Positions 46,190 through 58,800 of a stretch of DNA of 64,000 nucleotides are shown here, piece by piece. The stretch is taken from assembly GCA_021401465.1 (NCBI GenBank), contig JADDMT010000102.1, positions 1 through 64,000 of the forward strand, given 5' to 3'. Origin of the DNA: Teratosphaeria epicoccoides (lineage: Eukaryota; Ascomycota; Dothideomycetes; Mycosphaerellales; Teratosphaeriaceae). The notes beneath the pieces are model-generated. The model ran no database searches. It was not told the origin of the DNA and was given only the letters and a program-made list of their open reading frames with translations. The number at the start of each line of letters is the position of its first letter. The first letter of the stretch is position 1. Made by a program: the position numbers and the translations under genes.

Positions 46190-48234
46190 ATTCTAGGGAT
46201 GTTACTTAGGACTAAGAAAGAGCGGCAAGAGTACTAGATTCTACTTGCAGATAGGGAATAATTATAGTCTGCAGGGTAATAGATAAGTCTAAGCTAGTAA
46301 CAAGTAAGTACTAAGCATAGACGCCTAAATTAGCAACATATAGCTAGAATAGGCATGTAGCCTAAACACTCTAAAGCCTATGTCCTAAGATTAAGGATGT
46401 TAGATAGAGGCCCTATATTTAGCTAAAGTCTTAAAATGCTTTATAATTCCTATATAGGCTTTATGTCTAATACTATAGAATAGAACCTCTATAAAAGGCA
46501 TATACTTGTCCTTTACCTTACTAAGCAGAATTAGCACTATAAAGACATACTCTATGTAGACTAATATAGTCTCTAAGTAGCTATATAAGAGACACATTTT
46601 TGTAGCTCTAGAAAGTATCTACAAGAATTTAGGCAAGGTTAGGTTTACTCTCCTTTCTATATTAGCTAACAGATACTATGCTATAGTTACTAAAGAGTTA
46701 TCTATACTTGCATATAGAGCATCCTAGCCCTTAAGTGTCTATATCTGCATGTATGTAGTTAAATTTAGAATTAACACTATCTAGAGAGGAAGTATTAGGT
46801 AGTAGGCGAGGATGTCTAGAGTATAAGGAAGTATATTACTATAAAGTGTAAGCATATAGACATTCTAAGCAAGTATAGGCATAGCTATACCCTAGTAACC
46901 TTAGCTGTTACAGAGTATTATTAAAAGTTAAAAGAAATGCCTTGTGTAATATTAACCTATAGAATCTAGAGGTTCCTACTTTAACAAGTCTCTCTAAAGT
47001 ATTAATTACATTAGCAAGTTAGTATCTAATTTCCTTATTAGTTATATTTTAATGCTCTCTAATTTTAAAGAGTAGCTTAAGAGTTAAAATAATAGTCAAA
47101 TTATCCTATAGCATTCTACTACTTATTAGACTATAATAGAGGGAATACATAGTGTAGACAACAGGTATTCCTAGGGGCATTAGTAGTACATTATCTTATT
47201 TAAGTATAATGAGCCTCTCCTTACTACTAGGACTCTACAAGTTACTATAGATACTAAACATATTGTCTACCTTACCCTACAGAACTATTATCTACAGCTT
47301 CATACTATTAAGGTTCCTAACCTAGGTGCCTGCTAGTACGTCTACATAAGCTCTAGAAAAGGCTCCTTTTATTCCTAGGATGTTAAAGGACATGTAGCTC
47401 GCAATGTTAATTAGGGCTAACTTTATGTCCTTCCTAGTATAGACCTTTACGTTTTTAACTAATTTGTCAAGGAGACAAAATCTACTAACTAGGGTACATA
47501 GTAGTTACTACGCCTTAGCGACATCCTAAAGGTTAAGCGCATTATAACCTGTCTTAATGTTACTAATATCTTTGAACAGCTTATAAATAGGGGTAATGAT
47601 AGGCTAGCTCTCTAACAGATTCTAAACGTCTAACTTCTTACCCTTATATGAATCAAGTAGCAAGCCCTTGAAATTTTTGATGCTATAGTATACACTATCT
47701 ATAAAAGCTTCCTTGATGACAACTAGCTTCTTAAAGACTATGCTGTTCTCTACTTCATGGATAAAGTCTTGCAACATATAATAGAGCATGTCTACTATCT
47801 TAGGGTCTAAGCTACTACTTGATCTTAGTTAAGAGCCATGTATTTTAGTATAACGTGTCCCTAGTATTAGCTATTATGCTTACATAGCATGCTAAGTACT
47901 TTGCCCTAAATGAAAGTAAATAGCGCTATAATACTCTTAGAGCTCTTCGTGATATATGTTATGCATGACTTCTTTAATAGTTAGGACTTACATAATAGCA
48001 GGCCTATTAGAGATATTAAATTTAGAGCTATCTGTAGGGTGTTACTAACCTCGCTATTAACTAAGCCTTAAGAGGAATAGTTAAATCACGTAGGGCAATT
48101 ATTCTTTAGAGAGGTAATAGTAAATAGGAACAATGTAATCTAAATAGAACAAAGGTTGAATTCTAATTAGTAAGATAATAACATGAGTTAAACATAGTCT
48201 AAACTAGAGTCTATCCTGTCTTCCTATATACATA
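46190..48234 (-). pseudogene. RIPed AT-rich coding sequence, unknown protein
   Basis: RIP-type composition resumes at about 46190. Minus-strand frames with TAG-type stops can be followed: near 47640-47760 (HEVENSIVFKKLVVIKEAF, NFKGLLLDSYKGKKLDV), near 47380-47560 (LVKNVKVYTRKDIKLALINI) and at 46400-46597, where 65 codons are intact (MPFIEVLFYSIRHKAYIGII). Several frameshifts. No family recognised; composition resembles the gene at 39414-40403 on the other side of the island. Confidence 0.4.
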
Positions 48235-48599
48235 GGAAATCTGTAGCTACTCGCTACGCTGTATGTACTCGCTGTAGTACGCGCTTACTCAGATAAGCGC
48301 TTGCTATTATAAGTGTATACATATACGTAAGCGCTTACTCCTTAGTAGTCTCTTTATGTAGTAATTATATGCATACTTCTTTGCGCCTGACTTATTTGAG
48401 TTGCGGCGCTGTCTGTCCTTCTCCTTTTAGCTTAGCTTGTCCTTTAGAGTCATTCGACATTAAATGACATGCTGTAGTAGCTTCTGCTTACATGTTAGGA
48501 TTCGATCTGTAATACTATCCCCCTTCTAGCCTAGCTTCGTCCTTAAAGCGTTTAAGTTATAACGTAAGCTAACCTTGCCTTTTCTTTTAGAGGTTAATA

Positions 48600-49045
48600 A
48601 TGTCTTCTTGTTAGAGCCATAACTGTCTAGCTTGCTATCGCCGCATTCTTGCTAATTATCTTCTAGCTCTCTAGCCTTACGATTTCTGTTCTAAATAAGG
48701 TCGCTATTACATTTTTATTGCTAACCTGTCCCTTATGCCTTTAAGCTTAATCGTGTAGATAATAAGCTAGCTACTAAAATTGAGGCTAATAAGAAAGAGA
48801 TAGATAAGACGACATAAGAAGCTCTTTGTCTCTTTAGTCATATGTTAGAGATCTAAGCTCGCATTAATTAGACGAGAAGGTTCGTTCTGCAAATAACAAG
48901 TGCTTAAACGCAAAAATTGCTTACGTTACTTAGGAGGTTAGTCCTTTAGAAAGTAGTAGTGTCTCTGACTTCTAAGAGCTTTCGTCTAGTCTCGAAGGAA
49001 TTAGAGTTCCTTCTCCTTTTTCTTTTAAAGGTGTTATAGGCTAGT
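48600..49045 (+). pseudogene. Antisense Cys-containing and coiled-coil frames in element D
   Basis: On the strand opposite to pol, from ATG 48600, a short frame has SHNCLACYRRILANYLLAL and a later Cys. After a likely branch/acceptor (GCTAAC ... TTTAAG, about 48717-48745) another frame reads KLNRVDNKLATKIEANKKEI and continues helical to about 49045. A Cys-rich first part followed by a helical second part parallels the antisense gene of F. The donor is unclear. Confidence 0.35.
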
Positions 49046-49199
49046 CTTCTAATACGCAAGGAAATATATAATCGTAAGTTGTCGTTGTCGAATTAGGCAA
49101 GGAAATGAAAGATGTAGCTTATCTTTCGTTTTCTTGTCAAGTTCTTTTACGTGTTACTAATTCTTAGTAGGTCTAGGTTCGATTTTTCTCGAATTCTCG

Positions 49200-50676
49200 G
49201 ATCTTCTCCTAGTAGTTTGTCATGTGGTTTTTTAGTTCCTAGGTATTCTCGGAGTCTAGATATCCTTTTATTTGACTAGATACTAATCGTTCTTGTAGTT
49301 CAGAATTCTTTTGACTTCGAATTCGGTTTCTTCTTAAGACTTATAATGAAATATCTCCTACAAGGGTGTGTTAGGGTCCGCTAGTTCTAGTAATGATATA
49401 TAGAAGACTAGGTATGTCTTTACGTCTGCTAGTAGCTTAAGTTAGTAGTTAACTAGTCCTCTAGACTCTTTAATCAAAAATGGCCTGACTTTTACATAGT
49501 CTAGCTTTTTAGTCGATCTCCGGGTTCTTAGATTCTTTATTAGGAGGTAGACCTTATCCCCCCTCTTTAGCTAAGGTGCTATTTTTCGTTTGGCGTTATA
49601 CTGTCCTGTAATCTTCTCTTGAGACTTAGCAATTACCTCTTGTAATTCCTTATGTACCTGCTTTAAGTCTTCTAAAGCGACTATTACCTTATCTACATGT
49701 AGATGTTATAAACACTATTCTTTAAATAGTCGCAGATGTTTCCTAAAATTAGCGAAGAATAGTAATTGTTTCGTAGTCTTAGATTGTTGATTATTTAGTG
49801 CGAGTTATGCTATAGGCTGTAGTAATGCCTAATTATTCTGTACGTAGTTAACGTAGTGTCGTAAATATACCTCTAAGGCCTAGTTCTTAATTTCTGTCTA
49901 GCTGTCTGTCTGTAGATAGTATATTGTCAAGAGCTTGTGCTTAATTCCGAGTATCGCTGTAAGCATCTTCTAATAGTTCGATATGAAGAGCTTGTCCCTA
50001 TCTGTAATATATGTCCTTAGGAATCTATAGTATCGCATAAGTCTGTCTAGTATAAGGTACCTAAGTTACGCTACTATGCTTGTCTTATTAGCAGGAATAA
50101 AGTGTGCGTATTTCGTAAGCCTATTAACTATAACTAGTATCATGTCGTAGCTATGTCCTATGACTAGGTCCTTAGACTCTAGTAGTTTTATGATAAAGTC
50201 TATTATAACTTCGTCCTATAGTTGTTCTAGTAGTATCCTAAGCTAAATATGTCTATACAGGCTATGTCTACTAGCCTTGTTCCGTTAGCATTGTAGACAT
50301 TTCTTAATGTACTCTAGAACTTGTTGTCGCATGTGTAGGAATCTAAAGCTTCGCTTAACTAACTCTGTTATCTTTAAAACTCTAGGGTGTCTATTTTCTG
50401 GCCTGTTATAATGTTGTCGTATATACTCCGTAACTCGTTCCTTAGGTACTTAGTACTTCCTATGTTCGATTAGGAACTGTTCTTCGTCGTCTTAAAGAAC
50501 TCGCATAATAGTGTTAAACTCCTTAGTGTTAGCACTAAGGCTTCTATCTTCATTTGCCTTAAGTATTTTCTCTTGTACTAGTTCCTGACCCTCTATATAG
50601 TCGCTATAGCGGCTTAGTACGTTGGCTCTTCTATTCTCGCGTCCTAGGGTATAGCGGATTTTGAACTTGTACTATC
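49200..50676 (-). pseudogene. pol: Element D integrase and chromodomain
   Basis: Minus-strand frame continuing the RNase H end: RYTLGRENRRANVLSR (near 50640), zinc-binding YIKKCLQC (near 50290), DDE part VIIDFIIKLLESKDLVIG and VNRLTKYAHFIPANK (50.1-50.2 kb), QTDS*TEIKN, the C-terminal VRPFLIKESRG...VFYISLLELADP (49.4-49.5 kb) and a chromodomain with RILNYKND and YLVK*K (about 49290). Confidence 0.8.
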
Positions 50677-50681
50677 CTAAT
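50677..50681. repeat. Target-site duplication of element C, left copy (CTAAT)
   Basis: CTAAT directly precedes TGTCAC of the LTR and recurs at 57473-57477 after the other LTR. Confidence 0.9.
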
Positions 50682-50858
50682 TGTCACAGGTAAACGACGT
50701 ATACACAGGGGTTCATGTAGTATTTAACAAGTACGATAGGGAGAGAGGGACTATCTGCTAGCTGTCTAGTCTTTTATAGCCGGCCTTAGCCAGCCTTGTC
50801 AGGGGTCGCGTCGCATAGGCCCTAGCCTATGCTAAGACTTAGGGCCTCGCCCTTCATA
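50682..50858 (-). repeat. 3' LTR of element C
   Basis: 177 bp; starts TGTCACAGGTAAACG, ends CCCTTCATA. Near-identical to 57296-57472. Confidence 0.92.
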
Positions 50859-51194
50859 TTACCCCTCCCCCCCCCCTCTTGTTTACAGCAAGGAATCCGT
50901 TAGTTTCCTTCTAGCACATAAAGTCCGGATCACAGCTAGGCTAACATGGCTTCCTAACTTCACCTCCCTTGTCTAAGTCTACTCTACTTGTCTAAGTCTA
51001 CTTTACTTTACTTCTTACACTCCCTGTTCTCCTATGCCTATAGCCTGGCCTCTACCCGGTCTTGCTAGGTTCCTAGACTCTACTTCGCTTATTTAAATCC
51101 ACTTTACTTTCCTACCTCCCTTTACTTCACTTCTATTCATCGCTATCTAAGCCATTGTAGGGGCGCTCCTAGGCCCGTGCTAGTACGTCCCTTA

Positions 51195-52200
51195 CTATAT
51201 AAAAAGCGCCCTTCGCTATCGCTCTTGCTTCCTTTCTCTTACATGCTTACCTTAAACCGTAAGCCCCCTCCTCTTTCTCCTACCTTCTGGCTTTTTCTCC
51301 GGGATTCCAGGCAATACTAACTAGAACTAGATAGCCCCTGCAATCTACTACGTTAACTGCGCCCTCTAGGGTGTAGATTGCGTCCTATAATCAGTATGTT
51401 CTAGAGTCCTTGTTATTGTGCCTAGCTTTAACTAATGAATCTGTCTAGTCTACCTAAGCCCGCGCCTACTAGCACTACGCTAGCAAGCGCCTAAACTATA
51501 AAGCCCTATACGCGTTACTTAGTGTCCGCGCAAAATACTCTACTAACCTAGCTAGCCCTGCCCTTACCTACGTCTCCTACGCCTCCTAGACCTGTTCCTA
51601 GGACGCTAACAGGTATAACCCGCTCCCTAGGGGGTTTTGCACGGCTAACATCGCGATAGCGCCGCCGCGCATAACAACCTGTTAAAGGTCCTTAAGGCCT
51701 AGAGGGCCTTAGGGCCTTTGCAGTTAGCGGGTCTACTGTCTAGGTATTTTCTATTAGTGTCCTCTATGATTGCGCCGCTAACCTCAAGCAGCATTGTGGC
51801 CTAGGAGGTTATAGGGACCGTAGGTGCCGCTGTCGCCTAGCAGGGCCTCCTGTGAGTTTATCCTGTACTCTGTGTGTTTCTACGCGCTAACAGTTTAGAA
51901 GGTCTAGGGGCATTCTACTAGCGCTTACCTTACGTAGGCGGCGGGAGAACGTTGCTAGTAAGGGCGAGAGCCCTCGTTAGCGTCAGTCTGGCGCTACTAC
52001 GCGGGGCCCTGACTAAGAGGCTAGGGACTCTGACAGCAGCCTAGTCGGCAGGTCTAGGGGGTCTAGCGAGGGCCCCTCGGACGGCAGGGGGGCTAGCCCC
52101 GCTAGCGGGGCCCCTAGTAACAATCCCGCATGATTGTCGCTAGGGTCCTCTATCCTCGGCGCAGGGGCCCGCAGCTAGGGGGGGGTTTTTTCTTTTGTTG
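51195..52200 (+). other. 3' region of element C: TATA box, open antisense stretches, GC-rich hairpins
   Basis: CTATATAAAAAG at about 51196-51207 is followed by ATG 51244 and by antisense frames with mostly TAG stops (HYASKRLNYKALYALLSVRA near 51480; FAVSGSTV and LYDCAANLKQHCGLGGY near 51720-51800; an Arg/Ser-rich part to 52130). The frame changes between them, so splicing would be needed. The part 51650-52190 is GC-rich with strong palindromes such as GGGGCTAGCCCC and GCTAGCGGGGCCCC. An antisense gene is possible by analogy with A, B and F. Confidence 0.4.
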
Positions 52201-52299
52201 TATATATAGTTACCTAATGTCAATTTTCCCCCTCTAACTTTTGTCCTTCTTAAACGCCTGTACTCCTTGTTACAAATGCTAGACTCCCTTTGCTAAGTC

Positions 52300-55200
52300 C
52301 TACATCTCGTTTCCTTTTTCTCCTTGCCCTACCTCTCTCTAGGGCCGTCGTTATTCTCTGCGCTTCCCTAAGTCTACTCGAAGCAGTCTATTACTTCAGT
52401 GTCTATTAGGTTTTCTAGGGGCTCCTATGTAGGTTTGTAGTACCCTGACTATTTTACTAGGACCTCGCGTCCTCTTCCCCTTCTCTTGTCTCTCGCGCAG
52501 AGTACCTCCTCTACTAACTACTCCTCATGCGACTTAAACAAAAGGGGGTCCGGCTGTTCGTCGTCATTCTCCTGCCTAGGCATAGGGTCTCTGCCCGCTA
52601 GTCTTAGCAGGTCGGTATAGAACACTAGGTGTATATTGTTTAGGAGCCTAGTCAAGCGGAAAGAGACTAGTAATAATACTTTGGCTACTATGTACTTCGC
52701 ATGCTTAGCATCTAAGCTTTTCTTAGGTCTCTCTGTAGTGTAGTTCCGCAGATCTAGCTAGACCTTGTCACCGACTTTATAAATTAGGGCAGGGTTTTAG
52801 CGTTTATTAGCAGATTCCTCCTATTCTTACGTAGAAGCCGCCATTGTTACTTGGCAGATTCCGGTTATGTCCTAAATCTTTCCTATAAACGCCCTTGCCC
52901 TCTCGGCTGCTTTTAACGGGCTAGGCCCTACAGGGTCCTCGGTTAAAGGTACAGGGCCCTATAATTTGTAGCTATAGGTAGCGAAGAAGGGGCTTATGCT
53001 AATTCCCGAATAATACCTCCTGTTTAGCGCTAGTTAAGCTACAGGGAGCCATCGCTTCTAGTTGGATTACTCATGGTTAATATAGTTCTAGAGGTACGCT
53101 TGTACCTCTTAGTTTAGGCGTTTAGGGCCTCTGTCTGTTTATAGGTAGTACGCGGAGCTTAACTACTAGGACACGCCTATTCCTTTACAGAAGGTCGTCT
53201 AGAAGGTACTAGTCTAGTTAGTGCCCTAGTCGCTCGTAATAGCTGTTAGCATTCTATGGTACTAGGCCTAGCAATCTATGAACTTCTCCGCGTATTCCTC
53301 TGCTTTCATGCTAGGCATTACCTGCAAAACTACGTACTTGCATAGGCGATCCTTGATAACCTACAGGTATCGACATCCCTCGGAATCAGGCAGGTCCGTC
53401 ATGAAGTCCATTAAGATCTCCTAGAAGAATCTGTCAGGAACTAGTAATAGCTTCAGTAGTCTGTACTTGTACTCTCTCTACACCTTGTTATGACTATAGT
53501 AGTCGTAGTTCCTTAGGAACTGCTAGACATGCTTAGATAGTAACAGCTAGTAGAAGTCGCGCCCTAGGATCATTGTCATGGCGTCCTGTCCTAGGTGCCT
53601 GTACACTGTAGTGTCATACACAGACTAAATAAGCTTCATCCTAAGCATGTTGTCGCTTTCGTCCCTAGAGTCCGAGGTCTTGCCCCTAGGCTAACTGTCG
53701 TTTGCTCCTAGGACCCATAGTTTGTCGCGGTATCATAGGAAGCCCCTCTTGTCGATCTTGTAGTCCCCTGCTTATAGTTTTAGCCTCGCTCTAGCTAGTA
53801 GCGCCTAGGAGCCGCCCTTTACTGCTTTTAACACTGTTAAGTACAGCTTGTCTTTCTCTACTATAGCTGCCTATAAGTCATTAAGGGTGCCGTCCTAGAA
53901 CGGCCTAATAGGCTCCTAGTTAGAGGTTACGGAGTTAGCGAGTTACTGTTCGTTCTCTACTATAGTAGTAGGTAGTAGGCTAGTCAAGGTAATTAGTATA
54001 ACGTCTCTGCTCTCGTCTACAGGGTCTAGCTAACTCTCTACAACTTCTAGGTCCAAAAACCTCTTAAACCGTGATTCCTTATCTTCTGCCCCTAGCGTGT
54101 CCTGTTCTCGTCTTGACAATGCGTCTAGGACTACTCCTTCTACACCTAGGCGATATACTAAAGAGAACTAGAATTACGCGAGGGTCTTATACTACCGTAT
54201 CTGCTACTTGGACAGCTGTCGCTTAACCATGAAGTACTCTAGGTTTTTGTAGTCCGTGAGAATAGTAAAGGGCCTACACGACTTCAGCTCGGGGCCCTAG
54301 AACTTAAGGCTAGATATCATGGCTAGCATCTCCTTGTCGTAGATGTCGTAATTAATCTCCGCCTTATTGAGTTTCTGCGAGAAGAAGCCTACTAGTCTCC
54401 AGACTCTGTTGCTTTCTTGTAGGAGAGCCGCCCCTAACGCAAACCCGCTGTAGTTAGTCTCTAAAAAGGTCGGCAGCTCCGGGTTCTATTAAGAAAGGAC
54501 TAGCGCTAAACAGAACTTCGCTTTTAGCGTTCTAAACGCGGACTCCTCAAGTTCCCCCTAGGAGAACAGTCTGCCCTTCCCTGTAAGCGCTATTAAGGGC
54601 CCGGCTGTCTTCAAGTAGTTTAGGATAAACATCCTGTAGTAGTTAGCGAAGCCGAGGAATCTACGGACTTCCTTTTATGTTTTTAGCCGCTCCTAGTTAC
54701 GCACGGCCTCTACCTTTTCTAGCTCGGTCCCTACGCCTTTTCTGTTAGCATAGATCATAAACCCTAGGTACTTGATATCCTTTTTAGCAAACTCGCTCTT
54801 CCTAGAGTCAAGGTAGAGGCCCCTGTCCTAGAGCTTCTAGAGTACTCATGTTACTTTAGCGAAATAGTCTTCTCGCGAACTACCGCTATATATGATAACG
54901 TCGTCTATGTACGCAGAGGCGTAGTCGTCTAATTCCTCGCGTAGCAGTATGTTAATATATCGTTAGAACGTTGCTAGAGCCCTGGATAAACTGAAGAGAC
55001 ATACTAGCTATTCAAATGAACTGAACCTTATACGAAAGGCTGTCTTGTACTCATGGCCTTTCGCCATACAGATTTAGTAGAAGGCTGACACTACGTCTAC
55101 CTTAGTAAGCTACTAGGCGCCCGTGAGGTTCCTCAAGGTCTCTAGTATTAACAGGAGGGGGTACCTATCTTGCTTTGTAATTGCGTTAAGAGCGCGGTAA

Positions 55201-57226
55201 TCGCAGCAGAACTAGAGCCCTCCTCCTAGCTTCTAGACAAAAAGCACGGGAGCCGCAGCCTCTAAGTTAGTAGGCCGAATGAATCCCTTCCCTAACAGTT
55301 TGTCTAAGGACTTCCTTAAAACAAGTAGTTCCTCCTTCGACATGCCGTATAGGGGTCCCTACAGCAGAGCTAGTTAGGATCTGTCTAGTCCTTTACGGAG
55401 TTCGATATAGTAGTCGATACTAGGGTAGTATGGCGCTAATTTTTCCGCTTCTTGGCAGCAGAATAGCGGAGCTATGTGCTAAAGCTCTAGAGGTAGCGCC
55501 TCTCTTAACTTGTCTAGCGTCAGATATTCCTTTGCCTTTAAGGCCTCTGTGACATCTGCTGTCGCGGTCACGCATACCTAGGTAAAGTTCCCGCGGTCCT
55601 TATATTCTTAGTAGTTCCGTCCTTCGTCTATCTACCGTCCCGCTCTCCTATGCTAATACTGACGCCTTTCTGGCGTAGTCCGCACTTTATTGTGAGCCTT
55701 CTAGGGGTTCCCTAGTATCAGGGGGAAGGCTAGATCCTTTACTACGTATGCATACACTAGTTGCTAGAACCCCTCAATTTCCATCTAGAAGGCGACTACT
55801 CCTTCTACCGCGGAGTCTCGCATCGACGCTGTTACGCCCCTCGCTATGCACGACTCTTTGCTTATTAAGCTTAAGCCGAGACCTTTTACTAGGTCTCCGT
55901 TAATTACAGCGTAGCATTAGCACCTCTTATTAATAAGAGCTAATGTCCTAGTATTATTTGCTAGGACTACATCAGTATAAATCAGGTTCCTGTCCATGGA
56001 TCCCTTAACTCTCTCCTATCCTTCTGCTAATGTCTCTATTACTCCTACTTCCTAACTCCAAGCAGGAGTTAATCTTTTCCTGAGTTTTTCCTCCTAGGTT
56101 CCTCTGCCATTCTATTGTCCTCTAGCAATAGCGACACTCTAGTTGTGTTAATCTAGGCTAGGGGTATAGCCAAGGCGTAGGGACACCTCTTGACTTAGTA
56201 TCTAGACGCTCCGCAACGGTAGCACAGGTTATTCTCCTAGCGTTTCTCTCTCTCTGTAGCGTCTACCTATTTAGCGCGTTGTTTTCCCCCGTTGTTTTGT
56301 CAGGGTCCTTTGCTGTCATATTAGTCTCCTATAGTATAAGTCGGTACTATGACTATATCCCTATCCGCGTCTATTTAGGATCTGACCCTAGGGTTAGGCA
56401 TCTACATAGCAGCTACAGGAATACCTTTAGAGTCCTTGTTCTTTTCCCTTAACTACCTCCTATAGGCCGCCTTGAACTAGTCGGTTACCTTGGAGTTTGT
56501 TATGACCCTTTTAACCTCCTCTGCAAACGCGTAGTAGTCCCCCTTATCTCTCACGTTTGCTATGTACATCCTGGCGGGATTTAAGAACGAATTCTTAAGG
56601 TATCTAATCTTCGCGTTATCTGTCTACTAGTCCCCTCCTGCTAACAGCAGGAGTTCGTCGAATTCTAGCTAGTACTCGTGCCATGGCTAGCCTGCTACGT
56701 GTTAGAGGTTCGTGAGCTGTTCTAGAGCTTTTGCTATCTTATTACTATCCGCGAACATAGCCTCAAGTTACGTAAGGAAAGCTTCAGGGTCCTTCGCCCT
56801 GTCCGGGCCTCCTTTCTCCTAGAAATGGCGCATCTAGGCGCGCTAGCGAGCGGGGAGGGTGTCGTAGATTGTGTTCTAGTAATAATCTACGCCTATTAGG
56901 GGTTTTATCCTAGAGCGCGCCCTAAGCGAACTCCTAATATAGAGCAGGTAATCCCTAAATGATTTGGCTCTTCTATCCTATGTTAGTAGCCTCTACTCTT
57001 AGGGTCCTGTTAGTTCTATGCTAGAGTTCGCACGCGTTACTACAGCTAGCGTGTCCGCGAGAGCCTTTAGCAGCTCCTCTGACAGGGCGCCTAGGTTTTG
57101 TCGCTATTAGGACTCCGATTCATTTAGCGCGGCCTACGTGGCTGTCAGCTCAGCTATAATTTGCTGTTACTAGGTATGCATTCCCTCGACGACATAGCGC
57201 ATTTCTGCTAACGCTTCCTCGTTCAT
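52300..57226 (-). pseudogene. gag-pol: Element C gag-pol
   Basis: From ATG at complement 57224-57226 (MNEEALAEMRYVVEGM): gag, zinc knuckle CYRCGASRYQVKRC near 56225 (His read as Tyr), protease region near 55890 with the catalytic Asp region read as INKRCQCYAVIN (D>N and G>R), ILGNPW near 55700, reverse transcriptase with AYIDDVIIYS at about 54885-54925, RNase H (54.2-54.5 kb), integrase (53.1-54.0 kb) and a chromodomain near 52430-52540 (VEEVLCARDKRRGREVLVK). Stops are almost all TAG. Single gag-pol frame with few indels. Encodes capsid and the replication enzymes; inactive here. Confidence 0.85.
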
Positions 57227-57295
57227 GGATCCTTTAGACACTAGGGTTAATTAGCTAGGAGACAGCCTTTCTATGGTGAAATCGATCGTACTTAA

Positions 57296-57472
57296 TGTCA
57301 CGGGTAAACGACGTATACACAGGGGTTCATGTAGTATTTAACAAGTACGATAGGGAGAGAGGGACTATCTGCTAGCTGTCCGGTCTTTTATAGCCAGCCT
57401 TAGCTAGCCTCGTCAGGGGTCGCGTCGCATAGGCCCTAGCCTGTGCCAAGACTTAGGGCCTCGCCCTTCACA
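57296..57472 (-). repeat. 5' LTR of element C
   Basis: 177 bp, TGTCACGGGTAAACG...CCCTTCACA, followed by CTAAT at 57473-57477. Confidence 0.92.
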
Positions 57473-57477
57473 CTAAT

Positions 57478-58800
57478 AGCTCTGACTAGCAGGCTTGTCT
57501 TTAGGTTAGTACCTTAGTCATAGTAAAGTAAGTCAGATTCTTGTGATCAGAAAGAATCGTAAGACTCCTTACTCCTTCCGCATATACTCGCTAGTGTTAC
57601 AATGATGTAACTATTACAAGTAGCTCCTTATCATAGATGTCGTAGTTATATTCCGCAGGTAACATCTTTCTTAAATAATAGGCTATAGGGTGTCGTCTCC
57701 TGTTATACTCCTACGTAAGGCATGCTCCTATAGCTCTGTCTAATGCGTCTGTTTCTATCTAGACCGCTTTTTCTCCATCGAATAGTTGTAGCGTTAGTGC
57801 TAAAGTACACTGTTCCTTTAGTCGCTTAAACGCTAAAGCTTCCCTTTAGCTCTAGTTCTAATTCTTGTCTTTCTTTATAAGCTCTATTAGGGGTACTAAT
57901 GTCTTAGAATAGCACTTAATGAATTTCCTGTTATAGTTAGCTAATCCTAGGAATGCCTATACGTCCTTGACGTATGTTAGTGTTAGCTATTCCTGTATCG
58001 ACTTCGTCTTCTCTAGATCGATCCGGATTCCTATTATACTAATAATAAATCTAAGGAACTTGACTTCCTTCTTATAGAACTCGCATTTTTCTAGTGTAGT
58101 CTTGAACCCTACTTAGCTTAACTGTTTAAAGACATCTTGTAATTATTATATGTGCTTGTCGAGACTTCCCCTAGTATAAACTAGAATGTCATCTATGTAT
58201 GCTACGACATATATATCTAGAAGTTCTCGAAGGACTTTATTAACAAGGTCCTAACATGACGCTAGGGCATTTGTTAGTCTTATTAGCATAACTAAAAACT
58301 CGTAAAGTCTGTATCTTGTCTAGAATGCAGTCATCTATTCGTATCTAGGTACTATGCCTATTACGTAAAACGCATTATGTAAGTTAATCTTCGTATACTA
58401 GTCTAACCTAGTTAATCGGTCTTGCATTTCTTCGATGTTTAGTAATAGGTACTAATTCTTAATTATGATGTTGTTTAGTCATCTGAAATCTACTACTAGT
58501 TGTAGTTTCCTACTTGCTTTTAGAACAAACATTACTAGTAAGGCTACTAAGGATGTCGACTTCTATATCTAGCCTTTTTCTAGTTTCTCCTTTAGCTATT
58601 CGTTTAGGGTCTTAAGCTCTTTCTTAGACATTACGTATAAAGGTCCCTATAGAGGCTCCTTCCCTAGCTGCAAGTGTATCTTATGATCCTATAGTTAATG
58701 GTTAGGTAAGGCGGCTTTGCCTCTCTCCTCTTTAAAGAGTCGTTTCTACTTACGATACTCCTTAGGAATGTCTAGGTCTAAGATTCTAGTGTCATCCTTC
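57478..58800 (-). pseudogene. pol: Element D reverse transcriptase and RNase H
   Basis: Minus-strand frame: GPLYVMSKKELKTLNE near 58640, KASRKLQLVVDFR near 58500, YVVAYIDDILVYTRGS near 58190 (RT catalytic YIDD), then AFLGLANYNRKFIK near 57950 and the RNase H start IETDALDRAIGAC near 57750, whose catalytic Asp is kept. RIP stops throughout. Continues at 50676 beyond C. Confidence 0.85.

Larger units (their letters stand above)
50682..57472 (-). mobile_element. Element C: complete Ty3/gypsy LTR retrotransposon nested in D
   Basis: 6791 bp, 177-bp LTRs (50682-50858 and 57296-57472), TGTCAC...TTCACA termini, 5-bp target duplication. The complement of its polypurine tract is the C-rich run right after the left LTR (50860-50878). 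Minus-strand gag-pol spans about 52300-57226, and a 1.4-kb GC-rich 3' region follows. The LTRs differ at few positions, mostly transitions, so it is a younger insertion than D. Confidence 0.92.
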
